Of a stretch of DNA of 64,000 nt, positions 51,188 to 61,683 are shown in pieces. Numbering within the stretch: the first letter of the stretch is position 1; the number at the start of each line of letters is the position of its first letter. Source of the stretch: Desulfosporosinus acidiphilus SJ4. GTDB taxonomy: Bacteria; Bacillota; Desulfitobacteriia; Desulfitobacteriales; Desulfitobacteriaceae. Location of the stretch: positions 682,001 to 746,000 of the forward strand of contig NC_018068.1 of assembly GCF_000255115.2 (NCBI RefSeq). The letters are read 5' to 3'. Below the pieces are notes generated by a model. The model saw nothing but the letters and a program-made list of their open reading frames with translations. It was not told the origin of the DNA and did not search any database. Both the position numbers and the translations under genes were made by a program.

Positions 51188-51207
51188 GCGAAGACACTTA
51201 GAGTGTC
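51188..51207. repeat. Short dispersed repeat, variant copy 3
   Basis: GCGAAGACAC-TTAGA-GTGTC: the repeat of 14855 and 42530 with a 5-base spacer in the middle. The palindrome GACAC/GTGTC is kept, and AGCTAAGCTTTC follows as in copy 2. Confidence 0.45.
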
Positions 51208-51261
51208 AGCTAAGCTTTCCTTAATGTTAGGCAAGTAAAAGTGGGATTGCAATGAAGGCCA

Positions 51262-52743
51262 TTAAGATCTATTCTTAGGTCTTAATCCTTCGGATATTCG
51301 TTTTTCAGTTTCCTGAGCCAAATGTTTTAGGGTATGTAAACTATTCTCTGTAGTTGGGATTTCATGGTGCTCTGCCGTACTTATAGGCCATTGAGACTTT
51401 GCTCCGAGCTTGTGGCGAACTGAGAAATAAACGCCTGCTGTAACAGCGATCAGGCTAAGCCCTAAAAAGAAGGAAGCCCTTTGGTCAGGAATTGCAAAAG
51501 CCGAGAAGAAAACACCTACAAAAATCGCTGTTACAATAAAATTGCTTGTTGGGTAACCGAGGACATGGGTTTTATAGTCTTGCCGTTTTTCCAGCAGCTT
51601 TTGACGTAAGCGCCAGTGTGCAAGACTAATGGTTAAGACATTAACGAGTGAGAGCAGGCCGCTGGCGCCGGTTACCAGCAAGTAAATTTTGTTAGGAATA
51701 ATATAGGAGAGGAAGGCGATGGCAATAAGAAAGGCATTTGTGAACAGGAGAGCACGTCTTGGAACTGCCTTTGGTGTGACTTTGTTAAAAAAATTCGGTG
51801 CTTCATTTTGTTGGGCAAGGGCATTTAACATCCGTGAAGTTCCGTACATGCTGGCGCTCATGGCCGATAAGGTAGCTGTTAGGATGACAAAGTTCATAAG
51901 AGATTGAACAATAGGGATTTTGTAAGGCAAGAGAGCGCTGACATAGGGGCTTGTACTGGCGTTATACGTAGTCCAGGGGTGGAGTAAAAGCAGGAAGAGA
52001 ACAGAAATAACATAAAAGAATGTGACTATCCCCGAAGTAGAGAGAACTACTTTAGGTACAGTTTTCTCCGGATCGGAAGATTCTGAGATCGCTAACCCAA
52101 CTACCGAAGTTCCTGAAAAAGCATAAAAGACAAGTAAAAGAGAGCCTGCGAAGCCTGAAATGCCATGAGCAAAAAAGGGAGTATTCGTAACATTGTGCCA
52201 ACCTGGGGCAGTTCCGAGAAGAGGGAAAAAGGCAAGAACTATTCCCAAAAGAATAAATCCGATAAGGGCGATGACCTTAATGATTGCCAGACCTGATTCT
52301 AATTTCCCAAACCAGCGCGGATCAGCAAGGTTTACCACTGTCAGAACAACCGAATAGATAAGCATGAAGGCCCAAAGCGGAATTCCTGGAAACCAAAGAG
52401 CGCTGAAAATTGCGGCGGCTGTTGCCTCACTGGACATAACCAGAATTCCGGAGATCCAGTAAAGCCAACCGATAACAAACCCGACTCCCGTTCCAAAAGC
52501 CTTGGAAGCATAGGTTTGAAACGAACCTTTTTCCGGATCGAGCAAAGAGAGATCTGCCAAAAAGGATAAGTTAAAATACATTAAGATACCCATGAGGGCG
52601 TAAGCGAGAATAATCGACGGACCGGCAAGTTTGATCGTTAAGCCGACTCCCAAAAACATTCCCGCGCCGATAATACTCCCTATGGCCAACATGGTTAAGG
52701 AAAATGCCGACATTTTGGAAGATTTGTTCTGTACCGAAGTCAA
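51262..52743 (-). CDS. APC-family amino acid permease
   Basis: Cation-coupled amino acid transporter or antiporter, 493 residues with about 12 membrane helices. The consensus start AIGSIIGAGMFLGVGL of helix 1 is present, as is SEATAAAIF, a typical helix 3 segment. The TTG at 52743 is 8 bases after AAAGGAAG and gives a normal N terminus; starts farther up lack a site. A hydrophilic tail of about 50 residues ends the protein. Lies downstream of the methionine operon but separated by a terminator and about 220 bases. Amino acid specificity not evident. Confidence 0.9.
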   Translation of the reverse strand: MTSVQNKSSKMSAFSLTMLAIGSIIGAGMFLGVGLTIKLAGPSIILAYALMGILMYFNLSFLADLSLLDPEKGSFQTYASKAFGTGVGFVIGWLYWISGILVMSSEATAAAIFSALWFPGIPLWAFMLIYSVVLTVVNLADPRWFGKLESGLAIIKVIALIGFILLGIVLAFFPLLGTAPGWHNVTNTPFFAHGISGFAGSLLLVFYAFSGTSVVGLAISESSDPEKTVPKVVLSTSGIVTFFYVISVLFLLLLHPWTTYNASTSPYVSALLPYKIPIVQSLMNFVILTATLSAMSASMYGTSRMLNALAQQNEAPNFFNKVTPKAVPRRALLFTNAFLIAIAFLSYIIPNKIYLLVTGASGLLSLVNVLTISLAHWRLRQKLLEKRQDYKTHVLGYPTSNFIVTAIFVGVFFSAFAIPDQRASFFLGLSLIAVTAGVYFSVRHKLGAKSQWPISTAEHHEIPTTENSLHTLKHLAQETEKRISEGLRPKNRS

Positions 52744-52899
52744 ATTTCTTGCTTCCTTTCCTATAAAATGTTTGTGATTTGACCTTTTCAGTATATGCAT
52801 GTAGATTTGTTCCTATCCAGAGGGTGATATCATCAGGCCGTTTCTAAGAAAGGCGGCCTTGTTTCATTTAGGGATCTTTTCAGTTATAAAAAATATTAA

Positions 52900-52947
52900 A
52901 AAAGCACACCTCAAATATTGGATAGCCAACATTTGGGGTGCGCTTTT
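52900..52947 (-). terminator. Terminator after metA
   Basis: A long imperfect stem: left arm 52900-52921, right arm 52926-52947 (core CAAATATTGG/CCAACATTTG). On the minus strand it is followed by TTTTTTAATATT. Ends the metY-metA transcript 19 bases after metA. Confidence 0.85.
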
Positions 52948-52965
52948 GAGATTGGCGGTTTCCTC

Positions 52966-53889
52966 TTAGCGGCCGCCAAGATCATAGGGCGTTTCTTGGT
53001 AGACGTAATAATTCAACCAGTTCTGAAAGAGTAAATTTGTATGTGAGCGCCACAGGTGAACGGGAGTTTTCGTGGGATCGTTGTTAGGGAAGTAGTTGTT
53101 GGGAAGAGCTATTGGGAGACCTTTGGCAAGATCCCGGTCATATTCTTCTTTGAGGGTTAAGGTATCATACTCAGAATGACCGGTGACAAAGACCTGGCGC
53201 CTATCCTTGGAAACAACAATGTAAACTCCTGCTTCGCTGGACTCGGATAAAATCTCTAATTCGGGATGCTTAGCGAGGTCGCTGCGTTTGGTTTCCGTAT
53301 GACGGGAGTGGGGAACATAGAATTCGTCATCAAAACCCCGCAGGAGCTGCATACCGTTGAAGCCGCTCTTATTGACATCATGTTGAAAGATACCGAACAA
53401 CTTTTCAGGCAAAGGGTATTTGGGAATACCATAATGGTGATACAATCCGGCCTGAGCTCCCCAGCAAATGTGAAACGTCGATGTGACGTGAGTTGTTGAC
53501 CAATCCATAATTTCCTGCAGGTCCTTCCAGTAGGTAACTTCTTCGAAGTCTAAGTGTTCTACCGGTGCCCCTGTGATAATCATGCCATCATAGTTGTGGT
53601 TCTTTATATCACTAAAACTTTGATAAAAAGCATCTAAGTGTTCTTGAGAGGTGTTTTTGGACTGATGGCTTTCAATTCGCAAAAGAACGATTTCGACTTG
53701 CAAGGGGGAATTTCCGAGCAGTCTTAAGAGTTGAGTTTCTGTGGTTTCTTTGCGGGGCATAAGATTAAGGATCACAATTTTCAAGGGGCGAATATCTTGG
53801 TGAAAAGCACGTTCGTAACCCATGACGAAAATATTTTCTTGATTGAGTATTTCCATAGCCGGTAAATGTTCCGGGATTTTAATCGGCAT
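52966..53889 (-). CDS. metA: Homoserine O-acetyltransferase (MetA-type)
   Basis: Activates homoserine in methionine synthesis. 307 residues of the MetA fold. The triad is Cys142 in [10 protein letters not shown], His238 and Glu240 in TGHSEYD. Residue 111 is Glu in [12 protein letters not shown]; in this family Glu at 111 goes with acetyl-CoA use, Gly with succinyl-CoA, so this is predicted to be an acetyltransferase. That fits the neighbouring O-acetylhomoserine sulfhydrylase. ATG at 53889; the GGAGG ribosome binding site can be covered by an upstream sequence. Second gene of the S-box operon. Confidence 0.95.
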   Translation of the reverse strand: MPIKIPEHLPAMEILNQENIFVMGYERAFHQDIRPLKIVILNLMPRKETTETQLLRLLGNSPLQVEIVLLRIESHQSKNTSQEHLDAFYQSFSDIKNHNYDGMIITGAPVEHLDFEEVTYWKDLQEIMDWSTTHVTSTFHICWGAQAGLYHHYGIPKYPLPEKLFGIFQHDVNKSGFNGMQLLRGFDDEFYVPHSRHTETKRSDLAKHPELEILSESSEAGVYIVVSKDRRQVFVTGHSEYDTLTLKEEYDRDLAKGLPIALPNNYFPNNDPTKTPVHLWRSHTNLLFQNWLNYYVYQETPYDLGGR

Positions 53890-53895
53890 TTAACT

Positions 53896-53997
53896 AAACC
53901 TCCGTTTCACTTCAGATAGATAAAGAATTTTGAAAACTCATTGATTTGGTATCTGCAAATTTATTGTTGCTGCTAAGATCGTGATAAAACGGAGGTT
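53896..53997 (-). promoter_or_regulatory. RNA structure that can hide the metA ribosome binding site
   Basis: On the minus-strand transcript AACCTCCGTTT (at 53987-53997) is the exact complement of AAACGGAGGTT (53897-53907), which includes the metA GGAGG. CAC/GTG on the inner side extends the stem. The loop is about 80 bases. Possibly a second layer of control for metA. Structure is read by eye. Confidence 0.5.
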
Positions 53998-54072
53998 CTA
54001 TCTTTCAATTCCTGATATTCAAGGCGAAATCGTTGATTCTTTTCCTTCTTTGCCCTTCTAAATTTACGATAT

Positions 54073-55362
54073 TTATATCTGGCTGGCACTAAGAGCTTGA
54101 TCCAGATCATAAAGAAGGTCATCGATAGTCTCTAAACCAATAGAGAGGCGGATCATGTCCGGTGAGATTCCGGCGGCGCGTTGAGAGGCTTCATCGAGCT
54201 GTTGATGAGTGGTACTTGCCGGGTGAATCACCAGGGATTTTGCATCGCCCACGTTGGCTAAATGAGAAAACAGCTGAAGCTTGTTGATGAATTTTTCTCC
54301 CTCGCGTAAACCGCCTTTGACCCCAAAGGTAAAGATTGAGCCGGCACCTTTAGGTAAATATTTCTCGGCAAGGGCGCGATAGGGGCTGTTAGGCAGGCTG
54401 GGGTAATTTACCCAAGTGACGAATTGATGCTGGTTTAGAAATTCTGCCACCTTCTGAGCATTTTCTACGTGACGTTCCATACGAAGCGGAAGGGTTTCTA
54501 AGCCCTGCAAAAATAGGAAGGAGTTAAACGGAGATAGGGCGGCTCCAGTATCACGCAGGAGAGATACCCGGGCCTTGGTGATATAGGCGGCTCTGCCGCA
54601 GGCTTCGGTATAGACAATTCCATGGTAGCTAGGATCGGGCTCGCTGAGTCCGGAGAATTTGCCGTTATTCCAGCTGAAGTTTCCGGAATCAACAATGACT
54701 CCTCCAATAGATGTCCCGTGCCCGCCGATAAACTTAGTCGCTGAATGAACAACGATATCAGCGCCATGTTCAATGGGGCGGCATAAGTAAGGGGAGGCAA
54801 AGGTATTGTCTACGATGAGCGGAAGATTATTTTCGTGAGCAATAATGGCAAGTTTCGTAATGTCGGCTACATTGATTTGAGGATTGCCAATGGTCTCGGT
54901 ATAGAGAGCTTTTGTTCGTTCCGTAATTTTAGCGCGAAACTCTTCGGGATGATCGCCGTTGACAAAGTGAGTTTTAATTCCCAATTTAGCTAAGGTGTAG
55001 GCGAACAAGGTATACGTACCGCCGTAAAGAGAGCCTGAAGCGACAATTTCATCTCCGGCTTGGGCGATGTTAAGGATAGCATACGTAATAGCCGCTTGTC
55101 CGGACGAGGTAGCCAGTGCACCTACGCCTCCTTCAAGAAGGGCAAGGCGCTGCTCAAAAACATCTTGGGTGGGATTCATGATCCGAGAATAAATGTTGCC
55201 GGGTTCCTTTAAAGAAAAGAGGTTAGCAGCATGTTCTGTGTCGTTGAAAACAAAGGAAGAGGTTTGGTAGATAGGAACGGCACGGGAATTGGTTGCAGAA
55301 TCGGGACTTTGTCCCCCATGTAATGAAACAGTCTCAAATCCAAATTGGTGTTTTTCGGTCAT
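54073..55362 (-). CDS. metY: O-acetylhomoserine sulfhydrylase
   Basis: PLP enzyme that makes homocysteine (or methionine with methanethiol) from O-acetylhomoserine and sulfide. 429 residues, typical of the longer O-acetylhomoserine type. PLP lysine is Lys210 in [18 protein letters not shown]; other motifs include [24 protein letters not shown] and [19 protein letters not shown] at 55362 after GGAGAG. Sits directly downstream of an S-box riboswitch and upstream of metA, so both enzymes of the sulfide route are under SAM control. Confidence 0.95.
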   Translation of the reverse strand: MTEKHQFGFETVSLHGGQSPDSATNSRAVPIYQTSSFVFNDTEHAANLFSLKEPGNIYSRIMNPTQDVFEQRLALLEGGVGALATSSGQAAITYAILNIAQAGDEIVASGSLYGGTYTLFAYTLAKLGIKTHFVNGDHPEEFRAKITERTKALYTETIGNPQINVADITKLAIIAHENNLPLIVDNTFASPYLCRPIEHGADIVVHSATKFIGGHGTSIGGVIVDSGNFSWNNGKFSGLSEPDPSYHGIVYTEACGRAAYITKARVSLLRDTGAALSPFNSFLFLQGLETLPLRMERHVENAQKVAEFLNQHQFVTWVNYPSLPNSPYRALAEKYLPKGAGSIFTFGVKGGLREGEKFINKLQLFSHLANVGDAKSLVIHPASTTHQQLDEASQRAAGISPDMIRLSIGLETIDDLLYDLDQALSASQI

Positions 55363-55503
55363 TGCATTTCTCTCCTTTTCGTAATAGGTTTTTCGGGGCA
55401 GTAATTTCCACTGAGACGTACTTTTGAGAATCTTGATTGCCGTTGAGTTTATATAGGTTATCAGGAGAGGGTAAGTTCAGCGAAGTTATTGATAAATAAA
55501 GAA

Positions 55504-55530
55504 AACGATCGCTTCAGAGAAGCGATCGTT
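55504..55530 (-). terminator. Riboswitch terminator
   Basis: AACGATCGCTTC (55504-55515) pairs with GAAGCGATCGTT (55519-55530). On the minus strand it is followed by TTCTTTATTTAT. It lies directly after the S-box aptamer, as the expression platform requires. Confidence 0.85.
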
Positions 55531-55547
55531 AAGTATTTAACACGCTG

Positions 55548-55657
55548 CTCTCATCTCTCAGAACCTAAGTAAGGTTCTGCTGGAATTAGCACCTTATAGC
55601 TTTGCTATCGGTTGCCGGGCATCATAGGGCCAGTCCCTCCGCCACTCTTGATAAGAG
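55548..55657 (-). promoter_or_regulatory. S-box (SAM-I) riboswitch
   Basis: On the minus strand: CTCTTATCAAGAG, GGCGGAGGGACTGGCCC, GATGCCCGGCAACC, AAGGTGCTAATTCCAGCAG and GATGAGAG, which is the ordered set of S-box conserved blocks. P1 pairs CTCTTATC with GATGAGAG. High SAM is expected to favour the terminator at 55504-55530 and shut off metY-metA. Confidence 0.95.
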
Positions 55658-55929
55658 ATTCAATATTTACTTGGAATCAAGATAATATAGCTACTATAAA
55701 GTAAACCCTTTTTTCTGTCAAGATGTAAATGGAGTAATAGTTTGAGGTAATTTATGGATTACCGCTAACTCCTCAGGTTCTGTAAACTGATGGTTGAATT
55801 TCCCTGATTTAGGGTTATGATGATAAGTAATCAGGCCGCAAAAGTGTCTGGAAGATGTTTTGCAAGGTAAATTCGGTTTAAAAAACAGAAATGAGATTAG
55901 AGATTAGAATTAGAATGGAGAGGCGTACA

Positions 55930-56442
55930 ATGAAATTCTCAAGTCCTTTGTTAGTCGTTTCGAATATGGAAACGGCAAAACATTTTTACTATGAAGTGCT
56001 TGGCCTAGAAGTTATTTTTGATTTTGGCGCCAATGTAACTCTAACAGGCGGTATTGCTTTACAAACAAAAGATACTTGGCTTAAATTTATTCGAAAAAAG
56101 GATCATGAAATTGTTTTCGGAGGAAATGCAGCGGAGTTATATTTTGAAGAAGATGATTTTGAGGGTTTTCTTCAAAAGATAAATGTTATTGCAGACATTA
56201 ACTATGTACATCCTTTGCTGGAACATTCTTGGGGACAGCGTGTTGTTCGCTTCTATGATCCAGACAAGCATATCATAGAAGTTGGAGAAAATTTGATGAT
56301 GGTTGTCCGGCGATTTATAAATAGTGGCCTATCGGTCGAAGAAACTGCTATTAGAATGGATGTGCCCGTTGATTATATAAAATCTTGTTTAGATTCCCAT
56401 GCTGCAATTGCAGCACCAGCGGATGATGAAAATAGATCATGA
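55930..56442 (+). CDS. VOC (glyoxalase/dioxygenase-fold) protein
   Basis: A 170-residue protein whose first 120 residues read as a VOC-fold domain: LLVVSNMETAKHFYYEVLGLEVIFDF at the start and VVRFYDPDKHIIEVGENL at the end of the domain. The last 50 residues (RRFINSGLSVEETAIRMDVPVDYIKSCL) form a small helical segment that resembles an HTH-like or helical extension. ATG at 55930 after GGAGAGG; an earlier in-frame ATG lacks a site. Many VOC proteins of this type have no known reaction. Stands alone. Confidence 0.82.
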   Translation: MKFSSPLLVVSNMETAKHFYYEVLGLEVIFDFGANVTLTGGIALQTKDTWLKFIRKKDHEIVFGGNAAELYFEEDDFEGFLQKINVIADINYVHPLLEHSWGQRVVRFYDPDKHIIEVGENLMMVVRRFINSGLSVEETAIRMDVPVDYIKSCLDSHAAIAAPADDENRS

Positions 56443-56452
56443 CTTTAGGTCG

Positions 56453-56528
56453 GGTAGCTTCGCCCAGAGCTTTACCGATTCTCCATGCAATGAGTTCACT
56501 ATTGTGGGCGAAGCTGCCTTCCTTTGAG
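56453..56528. repeat. Long-loop inverted repeat
   Basis: GGTAGCTTCGCCCA (56453-56466) pairs with TGGGCGAAGCTGCC (56515-56528), one G-T mismatch, 48-base loop, just past the VOC gene. Possibly transcript-end structure; no U tract. Confidence 0.4.
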
Positions 56529-56609
56529 GTCTATAGTGTTCGGGGCTATTTTTTAAGGAGATACTTAATAAACTCTGTAGTAATTGAGTTAAAGACAGTT
56601 GGATTAAAT

Positions 56610-56651
56610 AAATCGCCTCCTGTGCCAGGTACTTCGCACAGGAGGCGATTT
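56610..56651 (-). terminator. Terminator after the activase gene
   Basis: AAATCGCCTCCTGTGC (56610-56625) pairs perfectly with GCACAGGAGGCGATTT (56636-56651). On the minus strand the stem is followed by ATTTAATCC. It lies 18 bases after the activase stop; could serve both strands. Confidence 0.75.
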
Positions 56652-56668
56652 CCTTAGAAGTAGTTCAA

Positions 56669-59600
56669 TTAGAGGTTTTCCATGGCTACTGACAGCATTA
56701 GTTTAATCCGATTAAGCTGATTAACTTCGCTGGCTCCGGGATCGTAGTCAATAGGTGCAATGTTGGCCGCAGGGTATGAGCGCCGGAGTTCACGAATCAT
56801 ACCCTTTCCTGTAATATGGTTTGGTAAGCAGGCAAAAGGCTGCAAACAAATGATATTGTTGACTCCGCTGCGAATCAATTCCACCATCTCTCCGGTCAAA
56901 AACCAGCCTTCTCCTGACTGATTGGCAAGGGAAAGATGGTTTGAAGCGTATTTGGCTATTTCTTCAATAGGTTTGGGGGCTGTAAAGCGTTTACTGGCAT
57001 TGAGAGCCTTTTTCATCTCCCGGCGATAGGCTTCAATCCGACCGATGGAGAAATTGCCGGACACCATACTCCAAAAACTTCCGGATAATTGTTGGTATTT
57101 AATACGGTTATCAAAAGCACCGTATAATAGGAAATCTGCGAGGTCAGGTACAACTGCTTCCGCGCCTTCAGATTCCAGCAGTTCCACAATGTTATTATTA
57201 GCCGTGGGATGGAATTTAACAAGAATTTCACCCACAACCCCGACTTTAGGTTTGAGCCAATCTTCGTGAATCGGGAGGGAGTCAAAGTCCTCGACAATTT
57301 GCCGGATGTTTTTTTCATAGTCCTTGGTATTACCTGTCTTTAAGGATTCTTGACAGCGTGCTACCCAGGATTCATATAAGCGATTCGCTGAGCCTGGTTC
57401 CATTTCGTAAGGGCGCACTCGGTAAAGAACGCGCATCAGGAGATCTCCGTAGATCAATCCCTGCATCACTTTCTTAAAAATGGGAAGGGTAATTTTAAAG
57501 CCTGGGTTTTGCTCTAAGCTGGATGAATTTCCCGTATTTAAAGCAACTACCGGGATGTGTCCCAGATGGGCGTCCGCCAAGGCCTTGCGGATAAAGGCAA
57601 TATAGTTGGTCGCCCGGCATCCTCCACCGGTTTGGGAGATGATAACTGAGGTGTTGTTTAAATCATACTTGCCGGAATTTAAGGCTTTCATGATTTGTCC
57701 GACGACAATAATAGCCGGGTAGCAAGCATCATTATGCACGTATTTTAAGCCTTCATCAATGGCAGATTTATCGACGGAAGGTAAAATTTCAATCGTATAG
57801 CCTGCCATTTCAAAACCGGTTTGAAAAAACTGAAAGTGAATTGGGGACATTTGAGGTACTAAGAGAGTATGAGTTTTTTTCATTTCCTGAGTGAAAATTA
57901 CTCGCGAAGGTCTTGTGATCAGCTTTTCGGGGGTTACCTGACGTTTATCCCGTTCATTGATGGCAGCGATTAAAGAACGGACACGAATTCGGGCAGCCCC
58001 TAAATTATTAATCTCGTCAATTTTAATAACGGTATAAATCTTGCCGTATGCTTCGAGGATTTCTTTAACTTGGTCTGTCGTGACGGCATCTAAACCGCAT
58101 CCAAAGGAGTTTAGCTGTATCAACTCCAGAGAGCTCTGTTGGGCTACATAGCTTGCTGCCGCATAAAGTCTTGTATGATAGACCCACTGGTCCACAATCC
58201 GCAAAGGCCGTTCGACCTGGTTTAAGTGACTGATAGAGTCTTCCGATAAAATCGCAAACCCGTAGGATTGAATCATCTCCGGAATTCCATGGTTAATTTC
58301 AGGATCAAGATGATAGGGTCTTCCCCCCAGAACAATCCCTTTTATTTGATGATCTTTGATATATTGAAGGGCTTCTTCACCCTTCTTTCGGGAGTCCTCT
58401 TTATAGTTGTCTAACTCTGCATAAGCCTTTTCCATGGCCTTGAGAATCTCTTGGCTTGGGATTTTTTCCGGTGCTAACTCTTCAATTAAGCGTTTCCCCA
58501 TGCGACGGGGATTGTCAATCGGTAAAAATGGGTGATAAAAGGTGATCTCCGGGGTTCTCAGGATATCCATGTTAGCGTTAATGGTCTCCGGATAGGAAGT
58601 GACGATGGGACAATTGTAATGGTTATTGGATTCCGGGTCTTCTTGACGGTTATAGGGTATGCAAGGATAAAAGATTTTTTTTACCCCTTTTTTCACTAAA
58701 TCGGCAATATGACCATGGGCAAGTTTTGCCGGATAACAGGCCGATTCGGAAGGAATAGTATCCATACCACGTTCATAGAGGGGTTTTGAAGATCGCCCGG
58801 AGAGAATAACCCGGTAGTTTAACTCGGTAAAAAAGGTAAACCAGAAAGGATAATCTTCATAAATGTTTAAAACCCGGGGAATTCCAAGGGTGCCGCGAGT
58901 CGCTTTAGAGGGAGATAAGGGCACATAATTAAAGACCCGTTTATATTTATAGTCAAAAAGGTTGGGGATTTGAGATTTTGTGATGGTTTTACCCTCACCG
59001 CGTTCGCAGCGATTCCCGGAGAAAAATTCATTGCCGTTGGAAAAGCGTCGAATTGTAACCAGACAGTTGTTTCCGCAGAGGCCGCATCGTTTCATGGAGG
59101 TCTCTGAGGAGAGCTCTTGAAGTTCTTCAAGAGGCAGGAGTGTTGTCTGATAGCCGGTCTCCAAGCGATCTTTAGCTATTAGAGCAGCTCCAAAAGCTCC
59201 CATAATCCCGGCAATATCCGGACGCACCACTTCACGATTAACAAGCGTTTCGAGAGCCCTCAAGACTGTATCGTTATAGAACGTACCTCCTTGGACAACA
59301 ATCTTTTGACCCAGTTCATCAGCGTTCCGCAAACGGATGACCTTGAAAAGGGCGTTTTTAATCACAGAAATTGCGATGCCTGCGGAGATATCGCTGACCT
59401 CAGCACCCTCCTTCTGGACTTGTTTAACCTTGGAGTTCATGAAGACGGTACAGCGTGTGCCGAGGTCCACTGGATGCTTGGATTCTTGGCCGATCTTAGC
59501 AAATTCTTGGACACTCATATTCAGGGATTGGGCAAAGGTTTCCACGAAAGAGCCGCATCCTGATGAACAAGCTTCGTTTAACGTGATGGATTCGATGACT

Positions 59601-60898
59601 CCATTACGGATAACTAAGCTCTTCATATCTTGTCCACCGATATCCAACACAAAGTCAACGCCGGGAAGGAAGAAATTTGCAGCTGCATAATGAGCTACTG
59701 TTTCTATTTCTCCAATGTCGACTTTGAGAGCCGCTTTAATGAGATGTTCGCCGTAGCCGGTAACGGCAGAGTTAAGGATTTTAATCTTCGGATTCAGTTT
59801 GGCATAAAGGCTCTTTAAGGCTTCAGCCGTTGACTCAAGAGGATTCCCCTGATTACTATTGTAGAAAGAATAGAGCAAACCTCCCTGGTCGTCAATCAAG
59901 GCCAGCTTTGTCGTTGTAGATCCGGCATCAATCCCCAGGTAAGCATTCCCTTGATAAGATTCTAAATCTACGCGCTTAACCTTATGCTGGGCATGCCTTT
60001 GTTTGAAGGCCTCATAATCTTCCTCATCTTTAAAGAGGGGATTTAACTCTGCGTTTTCTTCATTGTTGATTTTGTAAATCATAGGTGCCCGTTCATAGAG
60101 ACACTCTTGAGTGACCGGTTGCTGATCGCGAGAGGAAAGGGCTGCACCGATGGCTACAAAGTATTGAGAGTCATCAGGGAAAATAATGCTTTCTTCATCC
60201 AAATTCAAGGTTTCAATAAAACGCTTTCTTAGTTCCGAAAGGAAAAATAAAGGGCCACCTAAAAAAGCCACGTTACCCGTGATCGGACGTCCTTGAGCTA
60301 AACCGCTGATGGTTTGGTTAACAACAGCCTGGAAAACAGAAACGGCAATATCTTCTTTTGCAGCTCCCTCGTTAAGCAAGGGTTGAATATCTGTTTTAGC
60401 AAATACGCCGCAGCGTGAGGCAATGGGATAAATGGTTTTGTAATTTTTCGCCAGTTCGTTTAAACCAAGAGCATCTGTTTGCAGCAAGGAAGCCATCTGA
60501 TCAATGAAGGCTCCGGTTCCTCCGGCACAGGTTCCGTTCATTCGCTGTTCAAGGGAATCGCCAAAATAAGTGACCTTAGCATCTTCACCACCAAGTTCTA
60601 TTGCCGCATCGGTGGCGGGGATAACAATTTTTATGGCGTTGGAGCAGGCCATAACTTCCTGAATAAAGGGAACGTCTAATGTTTGAGAAATGTTATATCC
60701 CCCGGAACCTGTAACCATTAAGGTCAAGGCATGTCCTTGGAGGATTGTTTTGGCATCCTCAAGCATCATAACAACTGTATTTCGTATATTGGAAAAATGT
60801 CGTAAATAATTCTTATAGACTATTTTTCGATTGTCGAGCACGACGAGTTTTACTGTTGTAGAACCTACGTCTAATCCGATATTTAAAACTCTACTCAT
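56669..60898 (-). CDS. Giant acyl-CoA dehydratase activase-like protein
   Basis: A 1409-residue protein of the BadF/HgdC activase family. The ATG at 60898 ([15 protein letters not shown]) is six bases downstream of GGAGG; an ATG two codons earlier is too close. Two ASKHA ATPase domains follow one another: [15 protein letters not shown] and later [17 protein letters not shown], each with the Cys-containing loop ([27 protein letters not shown]) that binds a [4Fe-4S] cluster in HgdC. After about 640 comes a CxxCxxxC-like cluster (RCGLCGNNC) and a DUF2229-type region, then a segment like HgdB subunits. Small activases are about 260 residues, so this is a fusion. No separate dehydratase is next to it. 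Substrate unknown. Confidence 0.9.
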   Translation of the reverse strand: MSRVLNIGLDVGSTTVKLVVLDNRKIVYKNYLRHFSNIRNTVVMMLEDAKTILQGHALTLMVTGSGGYNISQTLDVPFIQEVMACSNAIKIVIPATDAAIELGGEDAKVTYFGDSLEQRMNGTCAGGTGAFIDQMASLLQTDALGLNELAKNYKTIYPIASRCGVFAKTDIQPLLNEGAAKEDIAVSVFQAVVNQTISGLAQGRPITGNVAFLGGPLFFLSELRKRFIETLNLDEESIIFPDDSQYFVAIGAALSSRDQQPVTQECLYERAPMIYKINNEENAELNPLFKDEEDYEAFKQRHAQHKVKRVDLESYQGNAYLGIDAGSTTTKLALIDDQGGLLYSFYNSNQGNPLESTAEALKSLYAKLNPKIKILNSAVTGYGEHLIKAALKVDIGEIETVAHYAAANFFLPGVDFVLDIGGQDMKSLVIRNGVIESITLNEACSSGCGSFVETFAQSLNMSVQEFAKIGQESKHPVDLGTRCTVFMNSKVKQVQKEGAEVSDISAGIAISVIKNALFKVIRLRNADELGQKIVVQGGTFYNDTVLRALETLVNREVVRPDIAGIMGAFGAALIAKDRLETGYQTTLLPLEELQELSSETSMKRCGLCGNNCLVTIRRFSNGNEFFSGNRCERGEGKTITKSQIPNLFDYKYKRVFNYVPLSPSKATRGTLGIPRVLNIYEDYPFWFTFFTELNYRVILSGRSSKPLYERGMDTIPSESACYPAKLAHGHIADLVKKGVKKIFYPCIPYNRQEDPESNNHYNCPIVTSYPETINANMDILRTPEITFYHPFLPIDNPRRMGKRLIEELAPEKIPSQEILKAMEKAYAELDNYKEDSRKKGEEALQYIKDHQIKGIVLGGRPYHLDPEINHGIPEMIQSYGFAILSEDSISHLNQVERPLRIVDQWVYHTRLYAAASYVAQQSSLELIQLNSFGCGLDAVTTDQVKEILEAYGKIYTVIKIDEINNLGAARIRVRSLIAAINERDKRQVTPEKLITRPSRVIFTQEMKKTHTLLVPQMSPIHFQFFQTGFEMAGYTIEILPSVDKSAIDEGLKYVHNDACYPAIIVVGQIMKALNSGKYDLNNTSVIISQTGGGCRATNYIAFIRKALADAHLGHIPVVALNTGNSSSLEQNPGFKITLPIFKKVMQGLIYGDLLMRVLYRVRPYEMEPGSANRLYESWVARCQESLKTGNTKDYEKNIRQIVEDFDSLPIHEDWLKPKVGVVGEILVKFHPTANNNIVELLESEGAEAVVPDLADFLLYGAFDNRIKYQQLSGSFWSMVSGNFSIGRIEAYRREMKKALNASKRFTAPKPIEEIAKYASNHLSLANQSGEGWFLTGEMVELIRSGVNNIICLQPFACLPNHITGKGMIRELRRSYPAANIAPIDYDPGASEVNQLNRIKLMLSVAMENL

Positions 60899-60945
60899 TT
60901 TCATCCTCCACTGACGTATTATGCAAAATCATCTCCATAGGTAGG

Positions 60946-61314
60946 TTATCTTGGGAGGTGGTTACAATGGTTGAGCGCTTCTTCTAAGATAATTTTTACG
61001 TGCTCATCATGGATACAATAGCGCACGTGTTTTCCTTCTTTATGCGAGCGGGCGAGTCCCATGTTCTTAAGCAAGCGTAAATGGTGAGAGGCTCCTGAAA
61101 TCGTCAATTCAGTAATCTGAGCAAGATCGCAAACGCAAAGATTTGGTTCTTGGAGTAAAGCATAAATAATTTTCACCCGAGTTTCATCGGCTAAGGCCTT
61201 AAAAATAGGGGTTACGCCTTCCATTTGGGAGAGTGAGTGAGACAACTCCTTTGAACGGTTAGGGGGAATGTGGCAATCCGGATTGCACAAGTGTTGATTA
61301 ACTAGACGTTTCAA
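60946..61314 (-). CDS. ArsR/SmtB-family metal-sensing repressor (CadC-like)
   Basis: A 122-residue winged-helix repressor. The helix-turn-helix core reads LADETRVKIIYALL, ITELTISGASHHLRLLKNMGL and HKEGKHVRY. The metal-site motif LCVCDLA (Cys pair) together with cysteines near the N terminus (LCNPDCH) is the CadC type alpha3N thiolate site for Cd, Pb or Zn. TTG start after GGGGGGA. Only 47 bases separate it from the activase start, so they are one operon. No efflux pump is present, so it may control the activase, which is inference. Confidence 0.9.
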   Translation of the reverse strand: MKRLVNQHLCNPDCHIPPNRSKELSHSLSQMEGVTPIFKALADETRVKIIYALLQEPNLCVCDLAQITELTISGASHHLRLLKNMGLARSHKEGKHVRYCIHDEHVKIILEEALNHCNHLPR

Positions 61315-61683
61315 AAATATCCCCCCTTATTTAGTTTACTTAATAAACATTATAATGTTTGCTTGAATGTTTGTAAATAATTTTGGCAGGTTTGGTTATG
61401 CGAAGATGATAATTATTAGGTGTGGAGATTGATTACCTATAGTTTCTTTGTATGCCGGATTAAGGGGTTTTAGGACAGGGTCCTTCTAGAATTAGAGGAT
61501 CGTTTGATCCCTTTTCAACAGTTCGAGCCTTCAAAATAATGATCTGGTGAAATATCAGTGTGAAAGAAAAATGATTAATTTAACGTTGATTTTTATTTTC
61601 GCAAAGATCTTAATTAACAAGGTTTTAAGTCTGTTTATGTCGAATAATGTAAGCTGAAAATCCTTTCCGTTGGGAGGAGAAGT
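61315..61683. other. Intergenic stretch between divergent ArsR and GGDEF-EAL genes
   Basis: Holds the ArsR operator (61345-61360) and about 300 bases in which no gene is seen. The plus-strand promoter was not identified. Confidence 0.5.
61345..61360. promoter_or_regulatory. Probable ArsR operator
   Basis: AAACATTATAATGTTT, a perfect 16-base palindrome 31 bases upstream of the arsR-like start, with a further half site GAATGTTTG at 61365-61373. This is the normal place for autoregulation by ArsR/SmtB repressors. Confidence 0.65.

Larger units (their letters stand above)
50897..51261. other. Intergenic stretch between cooS and the permease
   Basis: Contains the cooS terminator (51010-51059) and a partial copy of the short dispersed repeat (51188-51207). 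No gene is supported. Confidence 0.6.
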
